Shown one piece after another: positions 49,074 to 63,474 of a stretch of DNA of 64,000 nt. Each line of letters starts with the position of its first letter. Position 1 is the first letter of the stretch. Source of the stretch: Panulirus ornatus (taxonomy: Eukaryota > Arthropoda > Malacostraca > Decapoda > Palinuridae); the NCBI RefSeq assembly GCF_036320965.1, contig NC_092281.1, forward strand, positions 10,226,892 to 10,290,891, written 5' to 3'. A program made the translations under genes and the position numbers. Below the pieces are notes generated by a model that did no database searches, had not been told where the DNA came from, and saw only the letters and a program-made list of their open reading frames with translations.

Positions 49074-49698
49074 GGCAACAGAGGAAGAAACTGTGTCATC
49101 ATCGAGACTGCTGCGTGTCCTAGACACTGAACATCTCATTTCACAGCAAGACCAGATTTATAGCCTCGTGCAAATGCCACCTTCGAACAAAAATGACCAT
49201 CAGTTACCTGGAAAAATCACCCTCAAACTTTACACTTACAAAAGTGATCATCCATTATCTGCAACACCACTATGAGACTTAACACTTACAAAAGTGACCA
49301 TCCATTACGAGCAACGGGAAGAATTTGCGGGTAAAATGTCACATGAATTCTTCCAGTGGATCCCGGAAAAAAAAAAATTATTTTACCTTCAGTATTACTT
49401 CTATAATTCTCATATATCATGGAACGCGAGTGACAAGAATGATCAAAGTCGCTGCATTCCAGAGGGAGAGTTTTATCGATGTGTGTGTGACAACCAGCAA
49501 ACCGTACCCACTCTTGAACTGTCTGTCTGAAATGACACAGGGAAATGGCTCGATAGTTTCAGGGCAGAAAGACTGACGCGGATCAATTACAGCTCCCGTT
49601 GCTCATACCATTTCATGATAGAACAGGACAGGTGTGCATAACACGATAACCCTGCATGAGACAGGTGCATATAACGAGAAAAGCCCGTAAGACATGAT

Positions 49699-49702
<4 letters not shown>
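49074..49702. other. Unassigned
   Basis: ACTTACAAAAGTGA(T/C)CATCCATTA occurs twice at about 49,234 and 49,285. No domain in the short frames. Confidence 0.4.

Positions 49703-49781
<79 letters not shown>
49703..49781. repeat. (AT)n microsatellite
   Basis: About 79 bp of AT next to the third hairpin-headed repeat. Confidence 0.98.
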
Positions 49782-49783
<2 letters not shown>

Positions 49784-49794
49784 TATTTATTTAT

Positions 49795-49990
49795 TTTACT
49801 TTGTCGCTGTCTCTCGCGTTAGCGAGGTAGCGCAAGGAAACAGGCGAAAGAAATGGCCCAACCCACCCCCATACACATGTATATACACACACGTCCACAC
49901 ACTCAAATATACATACCTATACATCTCAATGTACACATATATATATATATATATATACACACACAGAGACATATACATATATACACATGT
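49795..49990 (+). mobile_element. Hairpin-headed dispersed repeat, second subfamily
   Basis: Starts TCGCTGTCTCTCGCGTTAG. CTCGC-GTTA-GCGAG is a perfect 5-bp stem hairpin, followed by GTAGCGCAAGGAAACAG. The head is shared with 27,813-27,931, but the body (TGGCCCAACCCACC, then ATACACATGTATATA) differs. It is embedded in (AT)n-rich sequence. Confidence 0.6.
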
Positions 49991-50579
<589 letters not shown>

Positions 50580-50699
50580 CCAGGGCAGGTAATACCCAGC
50601 CGATGGTTAACATTACAGGTCAAAGGTCAGACCAGAAGATGAGGTCACAAGCATTACCTCCAACTCTCTTAATACAGATCTCGTAATGTTCTCACAACA

Positions 50700-50850
50700 T
50701 GATAATGATAATAATAATGATAATAATGATAATAATAATGATAGTAATGATAATAATAATAATGATAATAATAACAGTAATGATAATAATAAAGCTAATA
50801 ATAATAACAACAATTATAATGATAATAATAATAATGATAATAGTATCCTT
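50700..50850. repeat. (GATAATAAT)n array
   Basis: About 150 bp of GATAAT and AATAAT steps, AT-rich, with AGTAAT and AACAA variants. Confidence 0.95.
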
Positions 50851-51076
50851 CATATGATGACCAAAGTTAAGAAGGATCTCCTGGTTATCAGGACATAAAT
50901 GTGATCATTCCATTTCCATTATAAAGATACAGAACCCTGTGAGCTGAGAGGCGCCAGCATGACTGACCATCCGGGACAATATAATGCCATTCCACACAAG
51001 ACAAAGAAATTCGGTTTTCTGACTATTTTGTACTTCGACTGTTGGACGTGGACACAGACATGTACACTGGGCAACA

Positions 51077-51318
51077 GACACAATGTGTATACACTTGCAG
51101 ACAAATGCATATATACACACAATGTGTATACACTTGCAGACAAATACATATATACACACAATGTGTATACACTTGCAGACAAATACATATATACACACAA
51201 TGTGTATACACTTGCAGACAAATACATATATACATACAATGTGTATACACTTGCAGACAAATACATATATACACACAATGTGTATACACTTGCAGACAAA
51301 TACATATATACACACATG
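51077..51318. repeat. 39-bp minisatellite with a GTGTATACAC palindrome in each unit
   Basis: Six nearly identical copies of a 39-bp unit containing GTGTATACACTTGCAGACAA. The unit is a multiple of three and open on both strands, giving 13-residue repeats in several frames. Confidence 0.96.
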
Positions 51319-51377
51319 CCTCCGTAGTGCATGAGTTAACGGTGCGACCTGTTATCGTAACGGGCCCTGGTAACGCT

Positions 51378-51480
51378 GCCGTCTTCATGTTCCTCATTAC
51401 CGTCCTCATGTCCCCCATTACCGTCCTCATGTTCCTCACTACCTTCTCATGTTCCTCATTCCCGTCCTCATCTTCCCCGC
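51378..51480. repeat. 21-bp minisatellite (CCGTCCTCATGTTCCTCATT)
   Basis: About five diverged copies. Confidence 0.9.
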
Positions 51481-51542
51481 CACCGTGCCCTTACCACTCA
51501 TACTCATCATAAACCTTCATTATGTGGCAGCCATCACAGGCA

Positions 51543-51630
51543 GGAGGAGGAGGAGGAGGAGGAGGAGGAGGAGGAGGAGGAGGAGGAGCAGGAGGAGGAG
51601 GAGGAGGAAGAGGAGGAGGAGGAGGAGCCA
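51543..51630. repeat. (GGA)n trinucleotide array
   Basis: About 88 bp of GGA with GCA and GAA interruptions. Confidence 0.97.
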
Positions 51631-51699
51631 CCAGTTCCCCCACCCACACAGTCTATATCCGTAACGGATCGCGGTCGATCATCAGCCATCACGAGACAT

Positions 51700-51855
51700 G
51701 GCAGCTGGAGCAGCAGCAGCAGCAGCAGCTGGAGTAGCTGGAGCAGCAGCAGCTGGAGCAGCAGCAGCAGCTGAAGCAGGAGCAGCAGCAGCTGGAGCAG
51801 CAGCAGCAGCAGCAGCTGGAGCAACAATAGCTGGAGCAGCAGAGGCTGGAACACA
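51700..51855. repeat. (CAG)n with CTGGAG interruptions
   Basis: GCAGCAGCAG(CTGGAG) blocks, effectively an irregular 18-bp unit. Confidence 0.94.
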
Positions 51856-51892
51856 TGTAAGAGTAAACGTTTAACCAGATTTTTGAACCCAA

Positions 51893-51970
51893 GAGTACGA
51901 CCTCTGAGCACGACGGTACGACCCTTGAGCACGACGGTACGACCATTGAGCAGGACGGTACGACCTTTGG
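51893..51970. repeat. 20-bp minisatellite (GTACGACC(C/A)TTGAGCACGA)
   Basis: Four copies. Confidence 0.92.
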
Positions 51971-52004
51971 GTAAAATGACCAACAGGAAGTCAGTGATCG
52001 TAAC

Positions 52005-52292
52005 TGCTGCAACAGCAGAGTCAGCAGTTGTCTGCTTAACTCTACACCAGCAGCAGTTGTCTGCTTAACTCTACACCAGCAGCAGTTGTCTGCTTAACTC
52101 TACACCAGCAGCAGCTGTCTGCTTAACTCTACACCAGCAGCAGTTGTCTGCTTAACTCTACACCAGCAGCAGTTGTCTGTTTAACTCTACACCAGCAGCA
52201 GTTGTCTGCTTAACTCTACACCAGCAGCAGCAGTTGTCTGCTTAACTCTACACCAGCAGCAGTTGTCTGCTTAACTCTACACCAGCAGCAGT
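52005..52292. repeat. 28-bp minisatellite (GCAGTTGTCTGCTTAACTCT)
   Basis: About ten highly similar copies; one carries an additional CAG. Confidence 0.96.
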
Positions 52293-53839
<1,547 letters not shown>

Positions 53840-53930
53840 GCCTCCCTCCCTCCCTCCCTCGTTCCTTCCCTCCCTCCCTCGTTCCTTCCCTCCCTCGTTC
53901 CCTCCCTCGCTCCCTCCCTCCCTCCCTCAC
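53840..53930. repeat. (CCCT)n with CGTT interruptions
   Basis: About 90 bp of CCCTCCCT with CTCGTTCCTT blocks. Confidence 0.95.
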
Positions 53931-54079
53931 CAGTGTCAGAAAAATGTGTTTTTGTTGACGTTCACAATTGATCCATATCGTTCACTGTGACACTAACTTC
54001 CTGACGTAATAAACAGCTGGATTATGAGCTTAGCTTAAAACTCTTCTCATAAAAGTAAGTAGGGACGCTATTTCTCTTT

Positions 54080-54310
54080 CCTTCTCATAAAACTGTACTG
54101 AGGCACTATTTCTCTCCTCATAAACCCACAGTGGAACACTTCCTCTCCTCATAAAGCTATATTGTAACACTGTTCCTCTCCTCATAAAGCTATATTGTAA
54201 CACTGTTCCTCTCCTCATAAAGCTATATTGTAACACTGTTCCTCTCCTCATAAAAGCTATATTGTAACACTGTTCCTCTCCTCATAAAAGCTATATTGTA
54301 ACACTGTTCA
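54080..54310. repeat. 33-bp minisatellite (CTCTCCTCATAAAGCTATAT)
   Basis: About six copies, the later five nearly identical; two units carry one extra A. Confidence 0.94.
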
Positions 54311-54574
54311 TCAAAGCAAGATCCTCTCCTGCCATGATACATTTTCCCTTGACCTCAGTTTGGACCAGTTCAAGATGGCCACACTGGAGACGGCCATCAG
54401 CCACCAACCCGTGAGACATCTTCTTCCTCCGCTTGGTTCCCGGACGCCAGCCAGCCTCGGTCACCTGCCTGATGAACCTCAGAGTCGAGTTATTGCCCCT
54501 TTAGAGGAATTACTCGGGCGAGGGTGGGTGGTGCCTGCCATGAATTATTCCTGGCTTATTATATACAATGGTGG
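54311..54574. other. Unassigned spacer
   Basis: The frame starting at 54,375 (MATLETAISHQ) has no recognisable domain and runs into microsatellite. Confidence 0.3.
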
Positions 54575-54617
54575 TGGTAGGGAGGGAGGGAGGGAGGGAG
54601 GGGTAGTTAGGATCGTG

Positions 54618-54691
<74 letters not shown>
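54575..54691. repeat. (GGGA)n followed by (GT)n
   Basis: GGGA repeats at 54,575-54,602 and GT at 54,618-54,691. Confidence 0.97.
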
Positions 54692-54692
<1 letters not shown>

Positions 54693-54819
54693 CATTCAAC
54701 AAACACAGCATCACCAGCAGTCGAGGTTGTCCTCGATCATCATCATCATCACCACACTGTATTAATCCCTTCCCCGTAATGGAACTCAAAGGGATAAACC
54801 TAACCGAACGTAAATCAAC

Positions 54820-55155
54820 TAACTTAACCTAACCTAACTTAACCTAACCTAACTTGACCTAACCTAACCTAACCTAACTTAACCTAACTTAACCTAACCT
54901 AACCTAACCTAACCTAACTTAACCTAACCTAACCTAACCTAACTTAACCTAACCTAACCAAACTTAACCTAACTTAACCTAACCTAACCAAACCTAACCT
55001 AACCTAAGCTAACATAACATAACCTAACCTAACCTAAGCTAACCTAACCTAACCTAACCTAACCTAACCTAACGTAACCTACCCTAACCTAACCTAACCT
55101 AAGCTAATCTAACTTAACCTAACCTAAGCTACCCTAACCTAACCTAACCTGACCT
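54820..55155 (-). repeat. Interstitial telomere-type array (TTAGG)n
   Basis: About 335 bp of CCTAA on the plus strand, which is TTAGG on the minus strand, the ancestral arthropod telomere repeat. Units are interrupted by AACTT, AAGCT and ACCAA variants, so it is an old interstitial array, not a chromosome end; unique sequence follows on both sides. Confidence 0.95.
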
Positions 55156-55899
55156 CTAAGATCTCCCAGCGGTGACCTTTACGCGATGATAACGGGCGGT
55201 AGATAAGACAAGAACTCGCCGTTGCCACCTACCAAACAAATCGCCCGCCAGTTCGCCAAAGACCGCATTCGATGCACCAAAGTTAGCCGCCCTGTCTCCC
55301 TTGATCAATAATTCATTTACTCGTTACTTAGGGTCAATACGTTCACCAAACACTATAAAGGATGAATGATGATAGTAGTAATCTTTCTCTTAAGAAAAAT
55401 GAATGCAGGACAGAAACCTATACACAGGTAAGAGCTTTGAATTTGTGTAGAAGAATATTAAGGCTGGAGTGAGATTTATGGCCTATGAACATTATTGGAA
55501 CAAAGGCATGATAAACGAGGTAGCGCTCTCCTTACACCTCGCACTGGCCTACATTTATATTTACGAAGAGTCAATAACTTTTTCCTTTCCTATCTCATAT
55601 ACTTCGCCCTCTTTCTCAATCACGTTATTAACTTCTTCGGGAAAAGTTGAGAAATTCACCAATGATCTGGTGCAAGGATAGGTAAATAAGTACTTTGGCA
55701 TACATAAAAAATTTTGGGGTGCGAAGGATGATTTGCATATTGACTACCCAATAATGAGGCTTGCATTACAAAATAATGGCTTGAAAAAAAAGATCTAGTG
55801 GTCAGATATTAAGAGCACTCCATCAAGGTAATGCTAGCTTTTGAGTGCTTGGGATGACTGTGTTAAGCGGAGGTGCACAACACGCAGGTGAATGTTGTC
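55156..55899. other. Unassigned
   Basis: No supportable gene. The frame at 55,469-55,681 has no domain that I recognise. Confidence 0.4.
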
Positions 55900-56408
55900 C
55901 TGTGTACTGCTGGGTCTCCTGTGTACTGCTGGGTCTCCTGTATACGCCTGGGGTCTCCTGTGTACTACTGGGGTCTCCTGTGTACTACTGAGTCTCCTAT
56001 GTACTGCTGGGTGTGCTGTGTACTGCTGGGTGTGCTGTGTACTGCTGGGTGTGCTGTGTACTGCTGGGTCTCCTGTGTACTGCGGGGTCTCCTGTGTACT
56101 GCGGGGTCTCCTGTATACGCCTGGGGTCTCCTGTGTACTACTGGGGTCTCCTGTGTACTACTGAGTCTCCTATGTACTGCTGGGTGTGCTGTGTACTGCT
56201 GGGTGTGCTGTGTACTGCTGGGTGTGCTGTGTACTGCTGGGTCTCCTGTGTACTGCGGGGTCTCCTGTGTACTGCGGGGTCTCCTGTGTACTACTGGGTC
56301 TCCTGTGTACTGCTGGGGTCTCCTGTGTACTGCTGAGTCTCCTATGTACTGCTGGGTGTGCTGTGTACTGCTAGGTCTCCTATGTACTGCTGGGTGTGTT
56401 GTGTACAC
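55900..56408 (-). repeat. 19-bp minisatellite (TCCTGTGTACTGCTGGGTC), family A
   Basis: About 27 copies with GTGTGCTG, GCGGGGTC and ATACGCCTG variants. The variants recur in the same order in two blocks (about 55,930-56,060 and 56,110-56,240), so a segment of about 180 bp has been duplicated within the array. It is the same family as 11,221-11,505, in opposite orientation. Confidence 0.96.
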
Positions 56409-56919
56409 TAGGAATCTAATGAATACAATCAAAATGCATAGATACAAATGCATCGCAGCTACTTACAGGGATATGCAAATTCTTTCTCTTTTTTTTTTCA
56501 TTTCATCCTCTAACTTTTATTATAAACTTTAGCAGCCTGAGAAAGATCACTAACCCAAGATTACGCAGGTGCTCCCACCTCCCTGTGGCTTTATATATAT
56601 GTAGATTAGCTACAGATAAAAGTTGGGTGTAGTTCTGTTTGATCTGCATAATTCTAAACAGTTCAGTACTCGTGGCATTAATTAAACCATTTATTTCCTG
56701 ATAGAAAACTAGAGTTGGTAGGGAATATTAAGCCCTTGTGAGGCTGGATTTACCAGAGGAGCTGCCGAGAGCAATAGTATATTTACAGGTATGTCTGGTG
56801 ATATAATTCGTGGTATATCTAGCAGTATATCTAATGGTATAACAGTTGTATGTCTGATGGTGTGATGGTATAACTTGTGTACTGTATATTGTCAAAAAAA
56901 GACCGTGATAGCACTTCAT
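56409..56919. other. Unassigned
   Basis: Loose TATATCTAGCAGTATATCTA repeats at 56,790-56,850. No gene. Confidence 0.4.
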
Positions 56920-57150
56920 GTTTGACCCGTGACCTCAGTATTATCCTTACTTCCCCACAGGTTGACCTTTGACCTCACTTCTTACCTCAGACTACCAGCC
57001 GGCTGGATCCATGACCTCACCTTTTGCCTCACAATACTATTCTGACCTCCAGTGGCTTAACCCTTGACCTCAACTCTCGCCTTAGAGTATTACCTCGACC
57101 TATGGCTTGATAGTTGACCTCAGAGTACTATCTTTGACCTCTGGGAATGC
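56920..57150 (-). promoter_or_regulatory. Cluster of AGGTCA half-sites including a perfect DR1
   Basis: TGACCT (AGGTCA on the minus strand) recurs about eight times in one orientation. At 56,963-56,975 two lie one base apart (AGGTCA-A-AGGTCA), the consensus DR1 element for RXR/HNF4/COUP-type nuclear receptors. The region also looks like an eroded tandem repeat, so the sites may be incidental. No adjacent gene is known. Confidence 0.35.
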
Positions 57151-57279
57151 TGGAAGAAATAGTTGTAAAGATCAATGGGGCAATCACTCATTAAGTGCCC
57201 TAAATGGTATCTTTCTGTTCCTCCTTTGTAATGTTTACTGCCCTCCTATATAACAGACCTTACGTCTCTATAGGATTGA

Positions 57280-57600
57280 CAGTATGTGGCTTATTAACTG
57301 GAGTAATTACATATTGGAGTGATCATGTGTTGGATTAATTATTGGAGTGATTATGCACTGGATTATTCGTTGGAGGGATTACATATTAGATAATTCATTA
57401 GTGACTATATACTATTTATTTCAAGGAGTGATTATGTATTGGATTATTCAATGAAGTGATTACGTACTGGATTATCTGTTGGATTCATGATATACTGGAT
57501 CATTCACTGGACTGATTATCTATTGGATTATTTACTGGAATAATTATAAACTAAATGATCCAGTGAAGTGATTATACATTGTTGTATCTGGCAGTAGTTT
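57280..57600. repeat. Eroded about 30-bp minisatellite (GGATTATTCACTGGAGTGAT)
   Basis: About ten strongly diverged copies with irregular length. Confidence 0.85.
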
Positions 57601-57789
57601 TGTGTGTGATCATCACTAACCAATATTATCATGGTGCCATACCTTTCCCCTTCCCCTTCCCTGGTGGCTGCCTGTGATCACCAATATATATATAACTTTA
57701 TCTAATTACCCGGCCAACAAGGTCATCAGGTAATCCCACGCTCCGTGAACACGGTAATTAACCTGACAATTTATGGGCAACACTAAACC

Positions 57790-58130
57790 TCCAGAAACAC
57801 TAGTGTTGCTCCCTGATATTTCCACCGAATGCGGGGGGGGGGGTCACAACTTAACCTTCAGCAACACAAGTGTGGCTGACTACTGGTGGTGGTGTTTCCA
57901 CTGTATGGGAGGCAAAACTGGATCCCCCTAGAAACACTATTGTTGCTATAGGATATTTCCTCCAGAAACACAAGTGTTGCTCTCTCACCTTCCTACTATA
58001 TTGCCAAGACTTAATCCCCCCAGAAACACAAGTGTTGCTCTCTCACCTTCCTACTATATTGCCAAGACTTAATCCCCCCAGAAACACTAGTGTTGCAGCC
58101 TGACATTTGCATCATATGGTGAACACTAGG
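57790..58130. repeat. About 55-85-bp repeat with AACAC(T/A)AGTGTT palindrome
   Basis: Six units of uneven length. Each has CAGAAACAC(A/T)AGTGTTGC, and AACACTAGTGTT is a perfect 12-bp palindrome. Two central units are identical over about 58 bp. Confidence 0.88.
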
Positions 58131-58438
58131 ACCCCCCCAGTTATATTAGTATTGCAACCAGATGTCTTCGCTGTATGTCTCAACGTTTTATGTCCTTATG
58201 AGGAGAAGGACTTCGTCTACTTTCGCCACAATCCACATACCACCGATCAGCCAAAGACTAAGGGTCTAACATGACCCAAAAGCGAGAGATACTCACATAC
58301 CTTTGATCACCCCCTAACAGTCTGAGTTGTTCTCAAAATCTATCAGATGAACGAGCAATTGTACATCTCATATATGTGTTAAAAAGTCCTACGTTCTGAA
58401 CCCAGTGGCATGGCAGAATACTCCAGATTGATCAGAAG

Positions 58439-58439
<1 letters not shown>
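58131..58439. other. Unassigned
   Basis: No gene seen. Confidence 0.4.
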
Positions 58440-59154
<715 letters not shown>

Positions 59155-59315
59155 TTCTTCTCCTCTTCCTCCTCCTCCTCCTCCTTCTCTTCTTCTTCTT
59201 CTTCTTCTTCTTCTTCTTCTTCTTCTTCTTCTTCTTCTCCTCCTCCTTCTTCTTCTTCTTCTTCTTCTTCTTCTTCTTCTTCTTCTTCTTCTTCTCCTCC
59301 TCCTCCTCCTTCCTC
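59155..59315. repeat. (CTT)n/(CCT)n polypyrimidine array
   Basis: About 160 bp of CTT with three CTCCTC blocks. Poly-Phe, poly-Leu, poly-Ser, poly-Glu and poly-Arg frames here are artefacts. Confidence 0.97.
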
Positions 59316-59454
59316 TTCCACTATGCCGCCTCTTCCCTCCTACACACAATATCCACAGCGACGCGAAACCAATTTTGGCTGCCCACGTCATCACCTCAGT
59401 CTTGGCGGTGGCAAGATATATCGCTCCAGACTACAAGATAAACGGCTAGGCCTG

Positions 59455-59605
59455 TAGTGTACGTCACGCCGCCCGTGTCTCACGCTGCAGGAAGATAAAC
59501 AGCCAGGCCCACAGTGTTACGTCACTGCGTCCGTGTCTCACACTGCAGGAAATTAAACAGCTAGGCCCACAGTGTACGTCAAACCAGTACCCGTCTCTCA
59601 CGATG
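59455..59605. repeat. About 58-bp minisatellite (CGTGTCTCAC(G/A)CTGCAGGAA)
   Basis: Three copies containing AAACAG(C/)CAGGCCCACAGTGT; the first is partial. Confidence 0.88.
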
Positions 59606-60059
59606 CCAGTGTTGCGCTGGAAGCTGGATGAGAGGCCAGGTCTTGCCTCCTGTAACATCTATCTGTCTTCACATTCAACGATGTGTCGCTGCTGGCGATA
59701 GACAGATAAGGCGATAAGATGTGAACAGCGATAATCTCGAATGATAATATTTTGAATGATAAGTTCTATCGTTCCATGATTCACATCCGGAGATATATTT
59801 CTGACTCAAGGAGAACTGATCCCTTCGCTGTCTACTGATTGGAGCGCAGCCTTGAAGCCGCAAGAGCCCCGAAATGAAAAAAAAGATGTCAGGAAATTCT
59901 ATAATTCAGAATTAGAATTATCAGCTGTTGTGTACGTGGGAGTAGAGGCAGACGTCAGAAGTCCAGAGACAGTAGATGATTCAACGAGCCAATAGGAAGT
60001 GGATATCAGCCAACTTTTCACTCCTAATTTATAAACGTTTTTCATAAAGAACGAAAGAA
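59606..60059. other. Unassigned
   Basis: A CGATA-rich patch at 59,690-59,780. No gene. Confidence 0.4.
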
Positions 60060-60310
60060 AATACCTGGACGACCCTTTTCGAACACATCTGGACGACCTT
60101 TTCGAAAAAGAAAACACCTGGACAACCACTTCGAAGGAAGAAAACATCATCTGGACGACCACTTCGAAAAAGAAAACACCTGGACGATAACTTCGAAGGA
60201 AGAAAACATCATCTGGACGACCACTTCGAAAAAGAAAACACCTGGACGATAACTTCGAAGGAAGAAAACATCATCTGGACGACCACTTCGAAAGAAAAAG
60301 GAAAACACCT
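60060..60310. repeat. 30-bp minisatellite in 60-bp dimers (ACACCTGGACGATAACTTCG)
   Basis: Units alternate between AAAACACCTGGACGA and AAAACATCATCTGGACGA, each with a TTCGAA palindrome core. Confidence 0.93.

Positions 60311-61155
<845 letters not shown>

Positions 61156-61230
<75 letters not shown>
61156..61230. repeat. (CT)n microsatellite
   Basis: About 75 bp of CT. Confidence 0.98.
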
Positions 61231-61231
<1 letters not shown>

Positions 61232-62029
61232 CTGAGCCTGGCGTATGTCCCTTTATATCAGCACGTGGTTCAACGAGGCATGTTAGGTATTCAAGCTGGG
61301 GAAATGCTGCAATAACCCCGAGCTCTTCCATCACATTGCCGCTGCGGTCGCTCCTCTGACCCCATCTCCATGGCGACACATTTTCACGTAGTTCCAAATT
61401 CTTCTTCGTCTTGTTTCACAATTGTTCTTCTGTGGGTCTGCATAAATCCAGACGACAAGACACAGATGTTGTAACTGTACACGAGATAGTTTGAGAGGAA
61501 GGAGAACGCGTTGTATAAATGCGAACCCAACACACGACAACTGCAGGAATACAGTACTGTATTTCTTGGGCTGACGTATATATACTCGCTCAGCTACAGG
61601 GTCTGCGGTCTTGTAGCGGCAGCGTGGACAGAAGGCGATACACGAAGCAACAGAGATCTTTCTTCTGGTACCCAGTGTTGGTTAAGGCTAGCATACCGTC
61701 AGGAGAGAAGGTACTTGACGAAGGCCTGCCCGAGCCCAGGACTTGTGTCGTGGACACGAGTGAGAGAAGCTGGGACCATCTACGTCGTGTGAGACCAGAG
61801 TTTTGTGTCTGGCCAACAGAAACAGGAAGGGCGAGTACCAGCGTCCGTCCAGCCTCATGGTTGTGTGTGTGTGTGTATGGATGGTCGAGGGTGAGGAGCA
61901 TCTCTGAGTGTGGCCACAGTCCAGGGGACGCCTCATACTCAGTGAGAACGTCAGGCCGAGTCACAGGAAGAATAATACGGTGCACGAGGCAGCGCCATAT
62001 CTCGTCAGCCACAAAAGGTGATTGCTTGT
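61231..62029. other. Unassigned; contains a 237-codon open frame of doubtful status
   Basis: The plus frame 61,519-62,232 is the longest in the window outside obvious repeats and unreadable sequence, but its last 70 codons lie in a minisatellite. It shows no domain, signal peptide or hydrophobic pattern that I recognise, and other frames overlap it. I leave it unannotated. Confidence 0.3.
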
Positions 62030-62215
62030 ATATTCATGTCATTATCTCACCAAGTCTTTGTGTTATCTTTATGGGGTTGTGCTTGTTAGTCATGTTGTTA
62101 TACCATCAAGACTTTATGCTATCTTTACGGGATTATGTTTGTATGTTTATGTCATTACGCCATCAGGTAATCATGTTATCTTTATGTGATTATGTACTTA
62201 AGTCATTAGCCTTTT
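62030..62215. repeat. About 65-bp minisatellite (TTATGCTATCTTTACGGGAT)
   Basis: Three diverged copies, each with TATGT(C/T)ATT and GTTATCTTTATG-type blocks. Confidence 0.85.
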
Positions 62216-62510
62216 GTACCACGATGATGTGACAATTGTATGTTTACTCTCTGACCTGTGGCCCAGACTTCAGCATATCAAAAGTTTGTAGCGTATTCGC
62301 TTACATTAGATGTGTGATTTGTACTGCTTGGTTATATACATACAATTAACGTGTGCCTTAATCCCTTCACCTGTGTCTTAATTCATTCACCTGCCCCGCC
62401 CAGTGGCGGTGGGTATATTATATTCTGCTTCTCTTTATCTGTGTTCGGTCATGACGATGGAATTATACGAAAGAGCTTGACACTTCGTATATTCTGCTTC
62501 CTTGTGACCT

Positions 62511-62516
<6 letters not shown>
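62216..62516. other. Unassigned
   Basis: No gene seen. Confidence 0.4.

Positions 62517-62571
<55 letters not shown>
62517..62571. repeat. (CA)n microsatellite
   Basis: About 55 bp of CA. Confidence 0.98.
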
Positions 62572-62573
<2 letters not shown>

Positions 62574-63187
62574 ACACGATGTGTCCCTGGCCACCAGGAG
62601 TTGGGGGAGGTGGGCAGGCCAACAACCCCCACATCAGGGCCAGCCACCCACAACCCCAGGAAGTTATGGACCTGTGATCACAACGGAGGCGTCAGCTGGA
62701 ACCATCCACCACCACAAGTAATGAGCCACTGTTTGGTGTTGATGACCACGGGGCTAACAAGGTCTAGTGGCCAGGTCTCTGGTGGCCAGGTCTGTAGAGA
62801 CCAGGTTTTCCTCCAGTGGAAGAGAACATCATCAGCAGAAACCCTCGGTGGCAGATGGTTTCACTAGACCCTTCGTGATGTTGTAAATGTAAAACATGTA
62901 AATGTAGAACAACTGAAACTGGGATGCTGGGGTTTTAATGAAATGTTTTCCTTTAACCAGGACGGTATATGGCGACATGTTTACCCTCCACCCACGTCTT
63001 CTTTCCCCAAACTAAACGCCTGAGCCACAAACCTCGCCCGCTGTTGTCTGTAGTAATTTACACTATAAAATGCAGATTAAATGGCCTTAATCTTTCACGC
63101 GAGCGACTTGGCGTGAAAATTCCTGCGCCTCTTCCCGCCATTCGTAAAGTTTATGAGAGTTAAAGATTTGTTAAGTTATTTTGTGTG
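62572..63187. other. Unassigned
   Basis: GTGGCCAGGTCT is repeated near 62,768-62,792. No gene. Confidence 0.4.
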
Positions 63188-63440
63188 AGAGGAAGGAGTT
63201 GACCTGAGGGCACCAGACCTGAGAGGAAGGAGTTGACCTGAGGGTACCAGACCTGAGAGGAAGGAGTTGACCTGAGGGTACCAGACCTGAGAGGAAGGAG
63301 TTGACCTGAGGGCACCAGACCTGAGAGGAAGGAGTTGACCTGAGGGTACCAGACCTGAGAGGAAGGAGTTGACCTGAGGGTACCAGACCTGAGAGGAAGG
63401 AGTTGACCTGAGGGTACCAGACCTGAGAGGAAGGAGTTGA
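63188..63440. repeat. 34-bp minisatellite (GAGAGGAAGGAGTTGACCTG)
   Basis: About seven and a half nearly identical copies; the only common variant is GGGCACC versus GGGTACC. Confidence 0.96.
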
Positions 63441-63474
63441 CCCGAGGTAACTACTGGCCTCCAGCACCACCTTC

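Noticed and set aside
54820..55155. True chromosome end
   Set aside because: The TTAGG array is degenerate and has unique sequence and further repeats on both sides, so it is interstitial.
59155..59315. Poly-Glu/poly-Ser/poly-Leu frames as low-complexity proteins
   Set aside because: They are translations of a (CTT)n/(CCT)n microsatellite in every frame.
61519..62232. 237-codon plus-strand frame
   Set aside because: No domain, signal peptide or splice logic; its end is a minisatellite and other long frames overlap it on both strands.
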